Origin: an uncultured Methanobrevibacter sp.
GTDB lineage: Archaea > Methanobacteriota > Methanobacteria > Methanobacteriales > Methanobacteriaceae
Direction: 5' to 3'
Length of the DNA stretch: 34,106 nucleotides
NCBI GenBank assembly: GCA_900317865.1
Contig: ONIK01000008.1
Location: 1 to 34,106, forward strand
Positions 16,092 through 24,106 of the stretch are shown piece after piece (position 1 is the stretch's first letter; every line of letters starts with the position of its first letter). The position numbers and the translations under genes were made by a program. The notes below the pieces were generated by a model. The model had not been told where the DNA came from. It did not search any database and was given only the letters and a program-made list of their open reading frames with translations.

Positions 16092-17135
16092 ATGGCTAAA
16101 ACTAGAATAGAATGGATTGACCTTGTAAGAGCAATAGCTATTTTAACTGTTTTATATATTCATGCTACCGATGGAATTTATATTATTTCATCTGATGCTA
16201 TCTTAAATTATACTCTAGCTTCCAGAATATTTAATTTTGCTTCTCTTTTTATTGGTCGTATTGGAGTTCCATTCTTTTTAATGATTACGGGATATTTGCT
16301 GCTTGACAGAAGTTATGATGATGACAATACTAAAAAATTCTGGTCAAAAAACTGTAAAGCCTTAATCATTGTTACTGTAATCTGGACAATCATATATATT
16401 CTGTCTCTTCAAGCAATAACTGTTTCCAGTCCTGCTGTCAACCCGATAGAAGCTGGAACTTTATTTTTCAGCCATATGTGGTATATGCCAATGATTATAG
16501 GAATGTATCTTTCAATACCTTTTGTTGCAAGTGCGCTAAAACATTTTGATGATAAACTCGTTTTCCAGGCATTGCTGGTATTTTCATTTTTGGCATTTGT
16601 AATGCCTTTCATTACAGCATTTTGTGAAATTGAAAACATTAAAAATGTAGCCATACAATATTCTCTTGGTTTTAGTGGAGGAGTTTATGGAATTTATATA
16701 ATTTTAGGATATCTGGTTAAAAAGGGAATGTTCAAAAACATTGCCAAATACAAATTATGGATACTTACAATCGTTTCATTTTTAATATGTGTTCTTTTCC
16801 AATACTATGCATTTATAAGAGGACATGATTTCTTCCTGTGGTATGAATTCCCATTCATTTTACTTGGATCATTTGCATTATTTGAATTGTGTTCCAGAAT
16901 GAAAAGCGTTAGATTCTATAGCCAGGTTAAAATATTATCCAAATATTCATTTGCAGTATTCTTAATACATAACCTATTTAGACTGCCGCTGCTTCCGGTT
17001 GTAGTCATGTTACCTTTCAGCGAACCTGTAAAAGCCATAATCCTATGGATACTATTAACAATATTAAGTTTCACCGCTGCAGCAATCATCTATAGAATTC
17101 CTAAATTCGGAAAATACATTCTTTACATGGGCTGA
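16092..17135 (+). CDS. Membrane acyltransferase, acyltransferase-3 family
   Basis: The 347-residue protein has about ten hydrophobic helices and belongs to the family that O-acylates surface sugars (OafA/WecH type). It begins RIEWIDLVRAIAILTVLYIHATDG, where the Arg-Ala-Ile-A segment and catalytic-type H24 are characteristic. FIGRIGVPFFLMITGYLLL and SHMWYMPMIIGMYLSIPF are further family segments. The likely job is to acetylate an envelope glycan outside the membrane; the target is unknown. GGAGAT lies 11 nt before the ATG. Its TGA directly abuts the stop of an esterase gene on the other strand, which might act on the same kind of modification (inference). Confidence 0.88.
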   Translation: MAKTRIEWIDLVRAIAILTVLYIHATDGIYIISSDAILNYTLASRIFNFASLFIGRIGVPFFLMITGYLLLDRSYDDDNTKKFWSKNCKALIIVTVIWTIIYILSLQAITVSSPAVNPIEAGTLFFSHMWYMPMIIGMYLSIPFVASALKHFDDKLVFQALLVFSFLAFVMPFITAFCEIENIKNVAIQYSLGFSGGVYGIYIILGYLVKKGMFKNIAKYKLWILTIVSFLICVLFQYYAFIRGHDFFLWYEFPFILLGSFALFELCSRMKSVRFYSQVKILSKYSFAVFLIHNLFRLPLLPVVVMLPFSEPVKAIILWILLTILSFTAAAIIYRIPKFGKYILYMG

Positions 17136-18059
17136 TTACATTATTTCTTTTTTTATTTCTTTAAATGCATCTCTAGCTTCAGGAATCGGAAACAAAGGAT
17201 AAATGTGAAAAAGAGATTTGCCTACAATCAGCCGTGATTCCACATTGCTTTTCTCAAGATTTTCATGGTATCTTAAGATATCCTTATAGAATATCTCATT
17301 TTCACCAACGAAAATTAGTGTTTTGGCCAGATTTGCATTATCTCCGAACAATGGACTTACCCTATAATCAGTTGTGCTTAAGTCTCCAGCCCATGACTTG
17401 CCGATTTGTCTCAGTCCAACATCCCCTAAAATAGGATCAGAATCAGAATCATATTCGTTAGCCATTGAAATATCAACCCATGGAGAAAACACAACAATAT
17501 TATCTGGCTGGGCCAGACCAATAGTGTTTAAATATTGTGCAAATGATAAAACGAATCCTCCGCCGGCAGAATCCCCCATCAGTATTATGTTATCGTCAGA
17601 ATATTCTTTATATAAGTCAGTGATGAGATCAAAGCATTCTTCATAGGTATGCTTCGGAGCCAGCGGATAAACCGGCGCCAATACATATGCGTTGAGTTTA
17701 CGGGCCAATAGATAGCAGTACAAATGGTGCTGGTAGTTGATTTCATTGACATAAGCACCGCCATGTACGAATATGATTGTTTTATCTGAGCCAGATTTAT
17801 TTCCAAAACTAAATACTTCCATCCCATTAAAATCAAAACTTTTAAATATGCTTTTAGGGGGCTTATCTTCTTTTGTAGCTAAAAATTCATCAATTGCCTC
17901 TTGCGAATCCATGTACGCAGGTTTTGTAGACATCAATATTTTTTCAGCTATTTTTGCTATGAATGACATTAAACATTTCCTTAAATTAATTTTTAACCTT
18001 AATAATATTGCCTTTGTGCCAAAATATAATTTTGTGATTATTAATGAGAACTCAGGCAT
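17136..18059 (-). CDS. Alpha/beta hydrolase, esterase/lipase family
   Basis: This 307-residue enzyme belongs to the hormone-sensitive-lipase-like group (abhydrolase_3). The oxyanion motif is HGGAY at 99-103, the nucleophile S164 is in GDSAGG, and the catalytic His is H285 in SLFHIYP. The acid residue is less clear, near GENEIFYKD. Members cleave short acyl or acetyl esters. ATG 18059 gives a hydrophobic, basic N-terminus that could associate with the membrane. A TATA-like stretch about 20-30 bp upstream on the minus strand supports a near-leaderless start; M31 is an alternative. It converges on the acyltransferase with no gap. Confidence 0.88.
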   Translation of the reverse strand: MPEFSLIITKLYFGTKAILLRLKINLRKCLMSFIAKIAEKILMSTKPAYMDSQEAIDEFLATKEDKPPKSIFKSFDFNGMEVFSFGNKSGSDKTIIFVHGGAYVNEINYQHHLYCYLLARKLNAYVLAPVYPLAPKHTYEECFDLITDLYKEYSDDNIILMGDSAGGGFVLSFAQYLNTIGLAQPDNIVVFSPWVDISMANEYDSDSDPILGDVGLRQIGKSWAGDLSTTDYRVSPLFGDNANLAKTLIFVGENEIFYKDILRYHENLEKSNVESRLIVGKSLFHIYPLFPIPEARDAFKEIKKEIM

Positions 18060-18119
18060 ATGCTTTTTTTCCTATTAATATTTATTAACTGACCAATTAT
18101 AAATATTGTATTCAATATC

Positions 18120-18245
18120 ATGAAATTCAAATTCCATCGCCTCCAATCAAGTCAAATGCAGATGCAAAAAATAAGTATTTCAGATGGATATGGAGCCAGG
18201 ACCCCCCAAAAAGCATTGGTGAAATTTAAATCCAATATGGCTTGA
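18120..18245 (+). CDS. Possible small leaderless ORF or gene remnant
   Basis: A 41-residue frame begins MKFKFHRLQSSQMQMQ. A TATA-like ATAAATATTG about 20 bp upstream would give a leaderless message. The sequence is not recognised and has no domain. It may be the promoter-proximal end of a lost gene, since the frames that follow are also broken. Confidence 0.25.
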   Translation: MKFKFHRLQSSQMQMQKISISDGYGARTPQKALVKFKSNMA

Positions 18246-18246
18246 T

Positions 18247-18375
18247 ATGCTAGTTATCCAATGTGCAAAAATACAATATGCTATGGATGAACTGTACATT
18301 AAGGTATTATATGCATTAGGCACATATTTAAATTATGAGATAAATAAAGTAATAAACGACAATGAAAAAATTTAA
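18247..18375 (+). CDS. Possible small ORF of unknown function
   Basis: A 42-residue frame (MLVIQCAKIQYAMDELYIKV onward) begins 1 nt after the previous small frame ends. It would be mostly helical and has no good ribosome binding site. It may be part of one decayed gene together with the frame at 18120. Protein-like composition is the only support. Confidence 0.2.
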   Translation: MLVIQCAKIQYAMDELYIKVLYALGTYLNYEINKVINDNEKI

Positions 18376-18381
18376 TTAAAC

Positions 18382-18456
18382 TTTTTTCAACAATACCAAA
18401 AGTTGAAAAAACATGCATATGATTCGTCGATAAGTATCATCATCGATAAATCATAT
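18382..18456 (+). ncRNA. Two consecutive hairpins upstream of the phosphatase gene
   Basis: TTTTTTCAAC (18382-18391) pairs with GTTGAAAAAA (18402-18411), 10 perfect pairs with a 10-nt loop. Five bases later ATATGATT (18417-18424) pairs with AATCATAT (18449-18456), and inside it TCGAT pairs with ATCGA. The pair sits about 100 nt before the start at 18557. It could be a structured leader, a small RNA, or the end of a vanished mobile element. Confidence 0.35.
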
Positions 18457-18556
18457 AGCTCGCGAAATAAGAAGTCCTATCTAAATTCAAGAAATTGCTG
18501 ATGAAATTATGAGAATATGAATGGGATTTTATCTTAGAATTTTAAAAAGTGAAAAA

Positions 18557-20425
18557 ATGAAGTCCAAGCTAAAAAGAATATTAATTCCATTTATGCTAAT
18601 GATAATAATAAAATTTGGATATTATATAGTCCTATCACCAAATAGCATTAATGGCAATGGTTTGAATCCGCATATGGGGTTAGCATTCGCTTCAGGATTG
18701 CTGCTTGGACCCTATGGTGCATTAGGAGTAGGCTTGGGAGACATATTGTCCAATATTCTCAGAGGATATTCGCTGAACATTTCCTTACTTTCAGGACTTG
18801 TCAATTTCATTGTTTCCTTGTTATGTTACAAACTATGGTATAGTCAATTTTATAAAGAAGAAATACATCCTCCCATATTAGTAAATCTATCAAGTATAGT
18901 TAAATTTCTGGCAATACTTATTTTCACAGGATTGGTTTTCTCTTTACTGGAACCGGAAACGATACTAATATTTGAACCGAAATCAGTAGCATTCATTGAC
19001 TTTAAATTCCTTTTGAATTATATCAATTTCGGGTTAATATTTGGAGTAATTGGCATTTGGATTACACGAAGATTAAATTATTATTGCCTTCCTAAAATAT
19101 CAAACTCCTCCAAAGAATTATTTTATAAAATAATTCTCATATTACTAGTATTTTTAATAATATTATTCGTCTCTGACGAATTTATCTTTTCTCACGGAAT
19201 ATTGGATGTAATAACAGAATTCCTTATTTTAACTATTTTATCATGCATTTTTTTAACAAAGCCAATATCTCATAAAATATCAATTCCCAAAAAAGCAACT
19301 ACTGAAAGGATAATGAATATATTTCTTTTCATCGCATTGATACTTTTATTTTTAATTTTTCTTTTAATGAATGAATATGTGGATGTAATGCCTGATACAA
19401 ATTTGAGCTATGATGAAAGTGTATGGGCCTACTTATTTGTTTCAGATATGGTTTTAATCATATTTTTGATACCTGCTGGATTTGTTTTAAAGGTTATTGA
19501 TAATACATTAATCAAACCTATGCTTTCTTTTTCAGAAATAGAGGATTACATTCATGAAGGAGAAAAAATAGAAACTGAAGGATTGCTAGACCTATATTCC
19601 AAATATACAGATGAAGATAATGAAATCGGAAAACTGGCGCGCAGCTATTCGGACCTAATTACATACAATAACAATTATATCGAAAACATCAATGAAATTG
19701 AAAGCGAAAGGGAAAGAATTAAAGCGGAATTGGGCATTGCTGAAAGAATCCAAAAATCAAATCTGCCGACTGAAGTAATTAAAAATAGATTTTACAATGT
19801 ATTTGGATACAGTAAGCCTGCAAAGGAAGTTGGTGGAGACTTTTATGATTACTTTGAAATTGATGATGAGAATTTAGCTATTGTGATAGGAGACGCTTCA
19901 GGAAAAGGAGTGCCTGCAGCATTGCTTACAACAACCACACAGACATTAATCAGAGAATCATTGGCTCATCTAAAAGATCCATCAAAAATATTATGCCGGA
20001 TTAACAATCACATATGCAGGTATAACAGCGAAAACATGTTTATTACATTATGGCTAGGAATCTATAACAAAAATACCAATATCCTAACTTTCTCAAATGC
20101 GGGACATAACCGACCAATAATTAAAAAAGACGATAAATTTGAATTATTGGATGTTAATGCGGGTATTGTATTAGGCATTCTGGAAGATTATGAGTTCACC
20201 ACTAGTGAAATCGATTTAAAAGATTCGATAATTTTATATACTGATGGAATTACGGATGCTAAAAATAATAATAATGAAATGTATGGAGAACAAAAGCTTA
20301 TTGACTTTTTCAACAAAAATACGCTCAATGATAATATAATCAATGAATTAATAGAAGATATTAATAAATTCACACAGGATAGGGAGCAATTTGATGACAT
20401 GACTCTGCTGATTTTAAAAAAATAG
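18557..20425 (+). CDS. Membrane-bound SpoIIE/PP2C-type serine phosphatase
   Basis: About 622 residues. The N-terminal half has some eight hydrophobic helices, including a GLxLGPYGALGVGLGDILSNI segment that recalls ECF-transporter S-components. A HAMP-like and coiled-coil linker follows (EIESERERIKAELGIAERIQ). The C-terminal catalytic domain has the PP2C metal motifs VGGDFYDYF, IGDASGKGVPAALL, NAGHNRP, YTDGITDA and a final QFDDMTLL. In bacteria such RsbU-like enzymes dephosphorylate anti-sigma antagonists; an archaeon has no sigma factor, so the target must differ. ATG 18557 was preferred to ATG 18521 because GTGA lies exactly 4 nt upstream, as in neighbouring genes. It stands alone between decayed DNA on both sides. 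Confidence 0.88.
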   Translation: MKSKLKRILIPFMLMIIIKFGYYIVLSPNSINGNGLNPHMGLAFASGLLLGPYGALGVGLGDILSNILRGYSLNISLLSGLVNFIVSLLCYKLWYSQFYKEEIHPPILVNLSSIVKFLAILIFTGLVFSLLEPETILIFEPKSVAFIDFKFLLNYINFGLIFGVIGIWITRRLNYYCLPKISNSSKELFYKIILILLVFLIILFVSDEFIFSHGILDVITEFLILTILSCIFLTKPISHKISIPKKATTERIMNIFLFIALILLFLIFLLMNEYVDVMPDTNLSYDESVWAYLFVSDMVLIIFLIPAGFVLKVIDNTLIKPMLSFSEIEDYIHEGEKIETEGLLDLYSKYTDEDNEIGKLARSYSDLITYNNNYIENINEIESERERIKAELGIAERIQKSNLPTEVIKNRFYNVFGYSKPAKEVGGDFYDYFEIDDENLAIVIGDASGKGVPAALLTTTTQTLIRESLAHLKDPSKILCRINNHICRYNSENMFITLWLGIYNKNTNILTFSNAGHNRPIIKKDDKFELLDVNAGIVLGILEDYEFTTSEIDLKDSIILYTDGITDAKNNNNEMYGEQKLIDFFNKNTLNDNIINELIEDINKFTQDREQFDDMTLLILKK

Positions 20426-20429
20426 TTAA

Positions 20430-20605
20430 TTTTATGAAAACAATGTAGAATCAATATTTGGTGTGATAAAAAGAATATTCGATGGAACAATAAAAGCAAA
20501 AGCTTACAATTATCAAATAAAGAAACAGAACTCAAAAACATAATATACAACATTTTACAAATCAACATAAATTCAAGAAAAATGAGAATTTCTGTAAAGT
20601 CATAA
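20430..20605 (+). pseudogene. 3' remnant of a DDE transposase
   Basis: Directly after the phosphatase stop, the frame from 20430 reads YENNVESIFGVIKRIFDGTI and continues KAKAYNYQIK. With one frameshift near 20516 it goes on as KETELKNIIYNILQINI to a TAA at 20603-20605. The pattern VESIF.VIKR.F...........E..LKNI.YNI is the usual C-terminal end of IS4/IS5-type transposases. No start, no catalytic DDE region and no clear terminal repeat remain. Confidence 0.65.
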
Positions 20606-20654
20606 CTAATTTAATATACTTGTTTTAACATATATTTTTCTAAGGCGATAAAAT

Positions 20655-21674
20655 ATGTCAGATGATAAAATTAATATGAATCATGGTGCTGGTGGAGAAG
20701 TGATGGCTAATTTAATCGCATCCACTATACTAGATAATATTACTAAAAAGAGTGTGAATGGCGGTATCAGTTTAGATGCTTTAGATGATGGTGCATCCAT
20801 TCCATTGGGGGATTATGAAATTGTCATGACTACAGACGGTCATACAATAGACCCGTTATTCTTCCCCGGTGGAGATATCGGTAGAATTTCAGCCGCCGGA
20901 ACAATAAATGATGTTTCAGTAATGGGAGCTAAACCTTTGGCTATTTCCAATGCAATCATTATGCAGGAAGGTTTTCCTATAGAAGATCTGGACAGGATAA
21001 TGAAATCCCTTAATGAAACCTGTGAAGAGGTTGACGTTGCAGTCATTACAGGTGATACTAAGGTTATGCCTCAGGACAAGCTTGACGGTATAGTCATGGT
21101 TACAACAGGTATTGGAATAGCTAAAAAAGGTGAAGTTGTCCGTGACAGCGGCCTGGAAGTTGGAGACAAGATTATTGTCACAGGCAGCCTTGGTGACCAC
21201 GGTATGAGTTTAATGTCTTTTAGGGAAGGTTTCGGATTCGATACAGATTTGAAATCTGATGTGGCTCCGATGTGGAATATCATTAAGAAAGCTCTTGATG
21301 TCGGAGGAGTTACAGCAATGAAGGACCCTACCCGTGGAGGTTTTGCAAACGCCATCAATGAAATGGCTTCCAAATCTGGTAACGGTATTGTTCTCGAACA
21401 GGATGCTATTCCAATAAGGGAGGAAGTCCATGCCGTCAGTGAAATGTTGGGTATTGACCCATTTGAAGTTGCTAATGAAGGTAAGGTCGTAATGGGTGTA
21501 AAACCGGACAAGGCTGAAGAAGTTCTTGAAGCCATCAAAGGTGAAAAGTACGGTGAAAATGCGGCCATTATCGGTGAAGTTGTTGAAGGTGAATATGTAA
21601 TTGTCAACACTCCGATTGGTGGTGAACGTATTTTGGAGGCTCCTATAGCTGATCCAGTACCAAGAGTCTGCTGA
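20655..21674 (+). CDS. hypE: Hydrogenase expression/formation protein HypE
   Basis: The 339-residue enzyme converts a carbamoyl group on its own C-terminal cysteine into the thiocyanate that supplies cyanide ligands for the NiFe-hydrogenase centre. It works with HypF and passes CN to the HypC/HypD complex. The end PRVC gives the modified Cys339. MNHGAGGEVMANLI, TTDGHTIDPLFFPGGDIG and DPTRGGFANAINEMA are the ATP-binding AIRS-type motifs. Methanogens need it for their F420-reducing, methyl-viologen and Eha/Ehb hydrogenases. No other hyp gene is nearby. It starts an operon with the RDD protein. Confidence 0.97.
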   Translation: MSDDKINMNHGAGGEVMANLIASTILDNITKKSVNGGISLDALDDGASIPLGDYEIVMTTDGHTIDPLFFPGGDIGRISAAGTINDVSVMGAKPLAISNAIIMQEGFPIEDLDRIMKSLNETCEEVDVAVITGDTKVMPQDKLDGIVMVTTGIGIAKKGEVVRDSGLEVGDKIIVTGSLGDHGMSLMSFREGFGFDTDLKSDVAPMWNIIKKALDVGGVTAMKDPTRGGFANAINEMASKSGNGIVLEQDAIPIREEVHAVSEMLGIDPFEVANEGKVVMGVKPDKAEEVLEAIKGEKYGENAAIIGEVVEGEYVIVNTPIGGERILEAPIADPVPRVC

Positions 21675-21684
21675 GGTGTTTTAA

Positions 21685-22089
21685 ATGGCTAGTGTGTTTA
21701 CAAGAAGAGTAATTGCTTATATTATAGATTTTTTTGTAGTTTCTGCATTCATGTGGATTGTTTCATATTTACTTTCACTGTTTGTCAATCCATACAACAT
21801 GTATACGATTTTTTATTATTTCCAGTTTGTAGTTCCAATCTTGATAATGCTTTATTTCACTGTGCTGGAAAAAACTAAAGGCTCATCTGTAGGCAAGTCT
21901 TTAATGTATTTGCGTGTGCTTTCCAGAAATGGATATAGAATTTCCTGGCTTCAGGCAGTAATTAGAAACTTAACAAAAATATTCTGGTTCCCGATTATTT
22001 TTGATTGGGCTATAGGTAGGATTTTAAAAAGAAATGATAGAATATTAGGTTATTTCACTAAAACCGTTGTAGTTAACGAAATTGAATAA
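21685..22089 (+). CDS. RDD family membrane protein
   Basis: This 134-residue protein has the RDD pattern: FTRRVIAYIIDFFVVSAFMW in the first helix (Arg and Asp conserved), a second hydrophobic helix near PILIMLYFTVLE, and a GSSVGKSLMYLRVLSRNG loop before a third helix. The biochemical role is unsettled; some bacterial RDD proteins act as Na+/H+ antiporters. GAGGTG is present in the 10-nt gap after hypE, and the next gene's ATG follows its stop directly, so the three genes are probably co-transcribed. Confidence 0.88.
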   Translation: MASVFTRRVIAYIIDFFVVSAFMWIVSYLLSLFVNPYNMYTIFYYFQFVVPILIMLYFTVLEKTKGSSVGKSLMYLRVLSRNGYRISWLQAVIRNLTKIFWFPIIFDWAIGRILKRNDRILGYFTKTVVVNEIE

Positions 22090-22740
22090 ATGATTCATAT
22101 GATAAAAAGAGTTCAAGTTCTTTGGTATTTAAACAAGGACGATTTGGAAAATTACTGTCTTGACTTCAAACCATATCAGTCACACAAGCTTGACGGATAT
22201 GAAATCTGTGACGTTGATGAGGATTTGATATATGATTTGTGTGACAGGGATCCTGACAGGCTGGAGCCTGTAGGATATTTTATAAGCAGAAAAGAAGTTG
22301 AAAATTATCTCAGAGACTACATTACAAACAATGAGTTCGAACTGGAATTGGACTCACCGGAACTTAACTCTAAAATCGCTGATGCAATAAAGACAATTGA
22401 TTTTACTGAAGAGGGATACTACATTTCAGTAGGTGATGGGGAAATCGGCGACAGTCAGAATGTAATCACTCACTGGTATGATTCCCTTAAAAAAGAATAC
22501 AACAGTTCTTCAAAGGATAATGTATGGGTACTGATGGTAACAGGATACGATCCCTACGAACTGTCCCTGACCGGAAGAACACTTGCACATATTTTATCCG
22601 ACATTTTAAATATTAACGAGGCATCACTGGATTCACTAATTCCAAATAAGGGAAGAATAAGTGTTGAAGAATGGAATGAAATTCTGGACAAAATGTATAA
22701 GAAAAATAAATTGTATTTGGGATTGAACCGTGCAATTTAG
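22090..22740 (+). CDS. Conserved-looking protein of unknown function
   Basis: I do not recognise this 216-residue soluble protein. It begins MIKRVQVLWYLNKDDLENYC (from the alternative ATG 22099), is acidic, and includes ISVGDGEIGDSQNVITHWYD and GRTLAHILSDILNINEASLD. No membrane segment, metal motif or nucleotide loop is seen. ATG 22090 follows the RDD stop with no gap. Its TAG lies 1 nt from the stop of the converging nuclease gene. Confidence 0.7.
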   Translation: MIHMIKRVQVLWYLNKDDLENYCLDFKPYQSHKLDGYEICDVDEDLIYDLCDRDPDRLEPVGYFISRKEVENYLRDYITNNEFELELDSPELNSKIADAIKTIDFTEEGYYISVGDGEIGDSQNVITHWYDSLKKEYNSSSKDNVWVLMVTGYDPYELSLTGRTLAHILSDILNINEASLDSLIPNKGRISVEEWNEILDKMYKKNKLYLGLNRAI

Positions 22741-22741
22741 A

Positions 22742-23425
22742 TTATAGTTTGCATTCTTTACAGCAGGCACTGAATCTGCATGGCCTGCACTTGTTTTTGT
22801 TTTTTGTAGCTATAAAAGGCTTTTGTCCGTCTAGAAGGGCGTGCATACGACTTATTTTATATCTGATTTCTTTTTCAGCATTTTCGTCAAATTCTTCACT
22901 CCAGAAAATGTTGTCTGTTCCTCTTTCTCTTAAAGCTCCTTTGATGGGCCTTTCATCGCAGGTCATGTTTTTGAATGCAAGGCAGTATGCCCTTACCTGA
23001 TTTATGGTTGACGGGTATGCTTTTGTGCCCGGCTTGTCATCGATTATTACAATTTCATTTGGTGTCATCCATATTTCGTCAATGAATCCTCTAATTCCAT
23101 CCTCAGCTGAAATCACAAAGCATTCCCTTGAAATTGTCGCTTCACTTTTTGACATTTCAACCACTTCATCAAATGTTGCCGGTGTTGCACTTTCGATGAA
23201 TTTCTCTTCAAGTTCATTGTGGATGTCTGTTCCCCTTTTCATTGACTTGGTTTCTGGTGTTTTTATACCTTTCATGTATTCGAGATATATCTGGTATTCA
23301 CAATATCCCTGCTGGTTTAGCCAGCTAATGGGGAAATTGTTTTTACCTTCAATTATTTGAATACTTTTGATTGTAGGATGATTCTGCTGGGAGTACTTTT
23401 GCGTTAAAATGAGTTTGTTTTTCAT
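22742..23425 (-). CDS. Stand-alone Cas4-like PD-(D/E)XK nuclease with Fe-S cluster
   Basis: This 227-residue protein has the arrangement of Cas4/AddB-type iron-sulfur exonucleases. C42 lies in the first helix region, H69 in GTDIHNELEEKF, and the active-site acids and lysine are D116 in GFIDE and D129-D-K131. Q143-x3-Y147 is the QxxxY motif. A C-terminal C213-x2-C216-x5-C222 set would bind a 4Fe-4S cluster together with C42. No CRISPR array or other cas gene is in the window, so it is not part of an obvious CRISPR locus. It lies 11 bp behind the GX3-repeat gene and is probably expressed with it. A role in DNA end processing is inferred from family. Confidence 0.82.
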   Translation of the reverse strand: MKNKLILTQKYSQQNHPTIKSIQIIEGKNNFPISWLNQQGYCEYQIYLEYMKGIKTPETKSMKRGTDIHNELEEKFIESATPATFDEVVEMSKSEATISRECFVISAEDGIRGFIDEIWMTPNEIVIIDDKPGTKAYPSTINQVRAYCLAFKNMTCDERPIKGALRERGTDNIFWSEEFDENAEKEIRYKISRMHALLDGQKPFIATKNKNKCRPCRFSACCKECKL

Positions 23426-23436
23426 GGATAATCTTC

Positions 23437-24021
23437 CTATTTTTTGGCAGGTCTTTTCAGGATGAGTCCTGTCAGTTTTGTAATCTCTTCGAGAGGATAC
23501 TTATCCTTGTACATTGTACGTGCAACCCTTTCAAGGCCCTGTTTTCTTCCGTCTTCAAGCCCTTTCTGGTATGAAGCTCCTCCTGATTCTTCAAGAGCCT
23601 TTTCATATCCGGATTCACGTCCGATTTCAATACCTTCTTCACGGCCTTTTTCAAAGCCCTGTTTGAAACCTATTTCAATACCTTCCTGACGGCCCTGTGC
23701 CAAACCGATGTCGATTCCACGTTCGTTAATTGTTTCACCGTTTTCACGAGTGTATAAAATTTCATCAACTTCTTCAGTAACCTGTTCGGCCATTTCCTCA
23801 GCCAGTTTGACCTTTACCTGTTCCTCAACCTGGTTCTGAATTATCTTTTTAACCTCGTCGGTCTGCATTCGGCGCTCGACTTCCCTGTTGATATATTCAT
23901 CATATGAGCCGGAAGCTATTCTTGCATCGATTTCTTTAGAAATTTTTGCTTCTAACTTTTGCCTGAGCATCTCTTCAGTGTTTATATCATTTACAATATT
24001 TTCCAGTGATGTCCTATCCAT
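23437..24021 (-). CDS. Helical protein with ten consecutive GX3 repeats
   Basis: The 194-residue protein is helical and charged up to residue about 95. Glycines then occur at every fourth position from G102 to G138, ten in a row, and three more appear at 154-162. Deca-GX3 is the hallmark of the eukaryotic Fe-S adaptors Yae1 and Lto1. GxxxG runs also occur in FliH and at the C-terminus of Rpn-type transposase-like nucleases, whose final DKYPLEEITKLTGL-like segment is seen here too. ATG 24021 was chosen because GGGAGAT precedes it; ATG 24036 is an alternative. It is the first gene of a two-gene operon with the Fe-S nuclease. Confidence 0.75.
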   Translation of the reverse strand: MDRTSLENIVNDINTEEMLRQKLEAKISKEIDARIASGSYDEYINREVERRMQTDEVKKIIQNQVEEQVKVKLAEEMAEQVTEEVDEILYTRENGETINERGIDIGLAQGRQEGIEIGFKQGFEKGREEGIEIGRESGYEKALEESGGASYQKGLEDGRKQGLERVARTMYKDKYPLEEITKLTGLILKRPAKK

Positions 24022-24106
24022 AAAAATATCTCCCATTTTCGTAATATACTATTAGATTTTTTAAATATTTAAAATTTAAATAATAATTTTTTCAAATATT
24101 TAACTA

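Noticed and set aside
22742..23425. CRISPR-Cas locus suggested by the Cas4-like gene
   Set aside because: No repeat-spacer array and no cas1, cas2 or effector gene is in the window; stand-alone Cas4-like nucleases are common in archaea.
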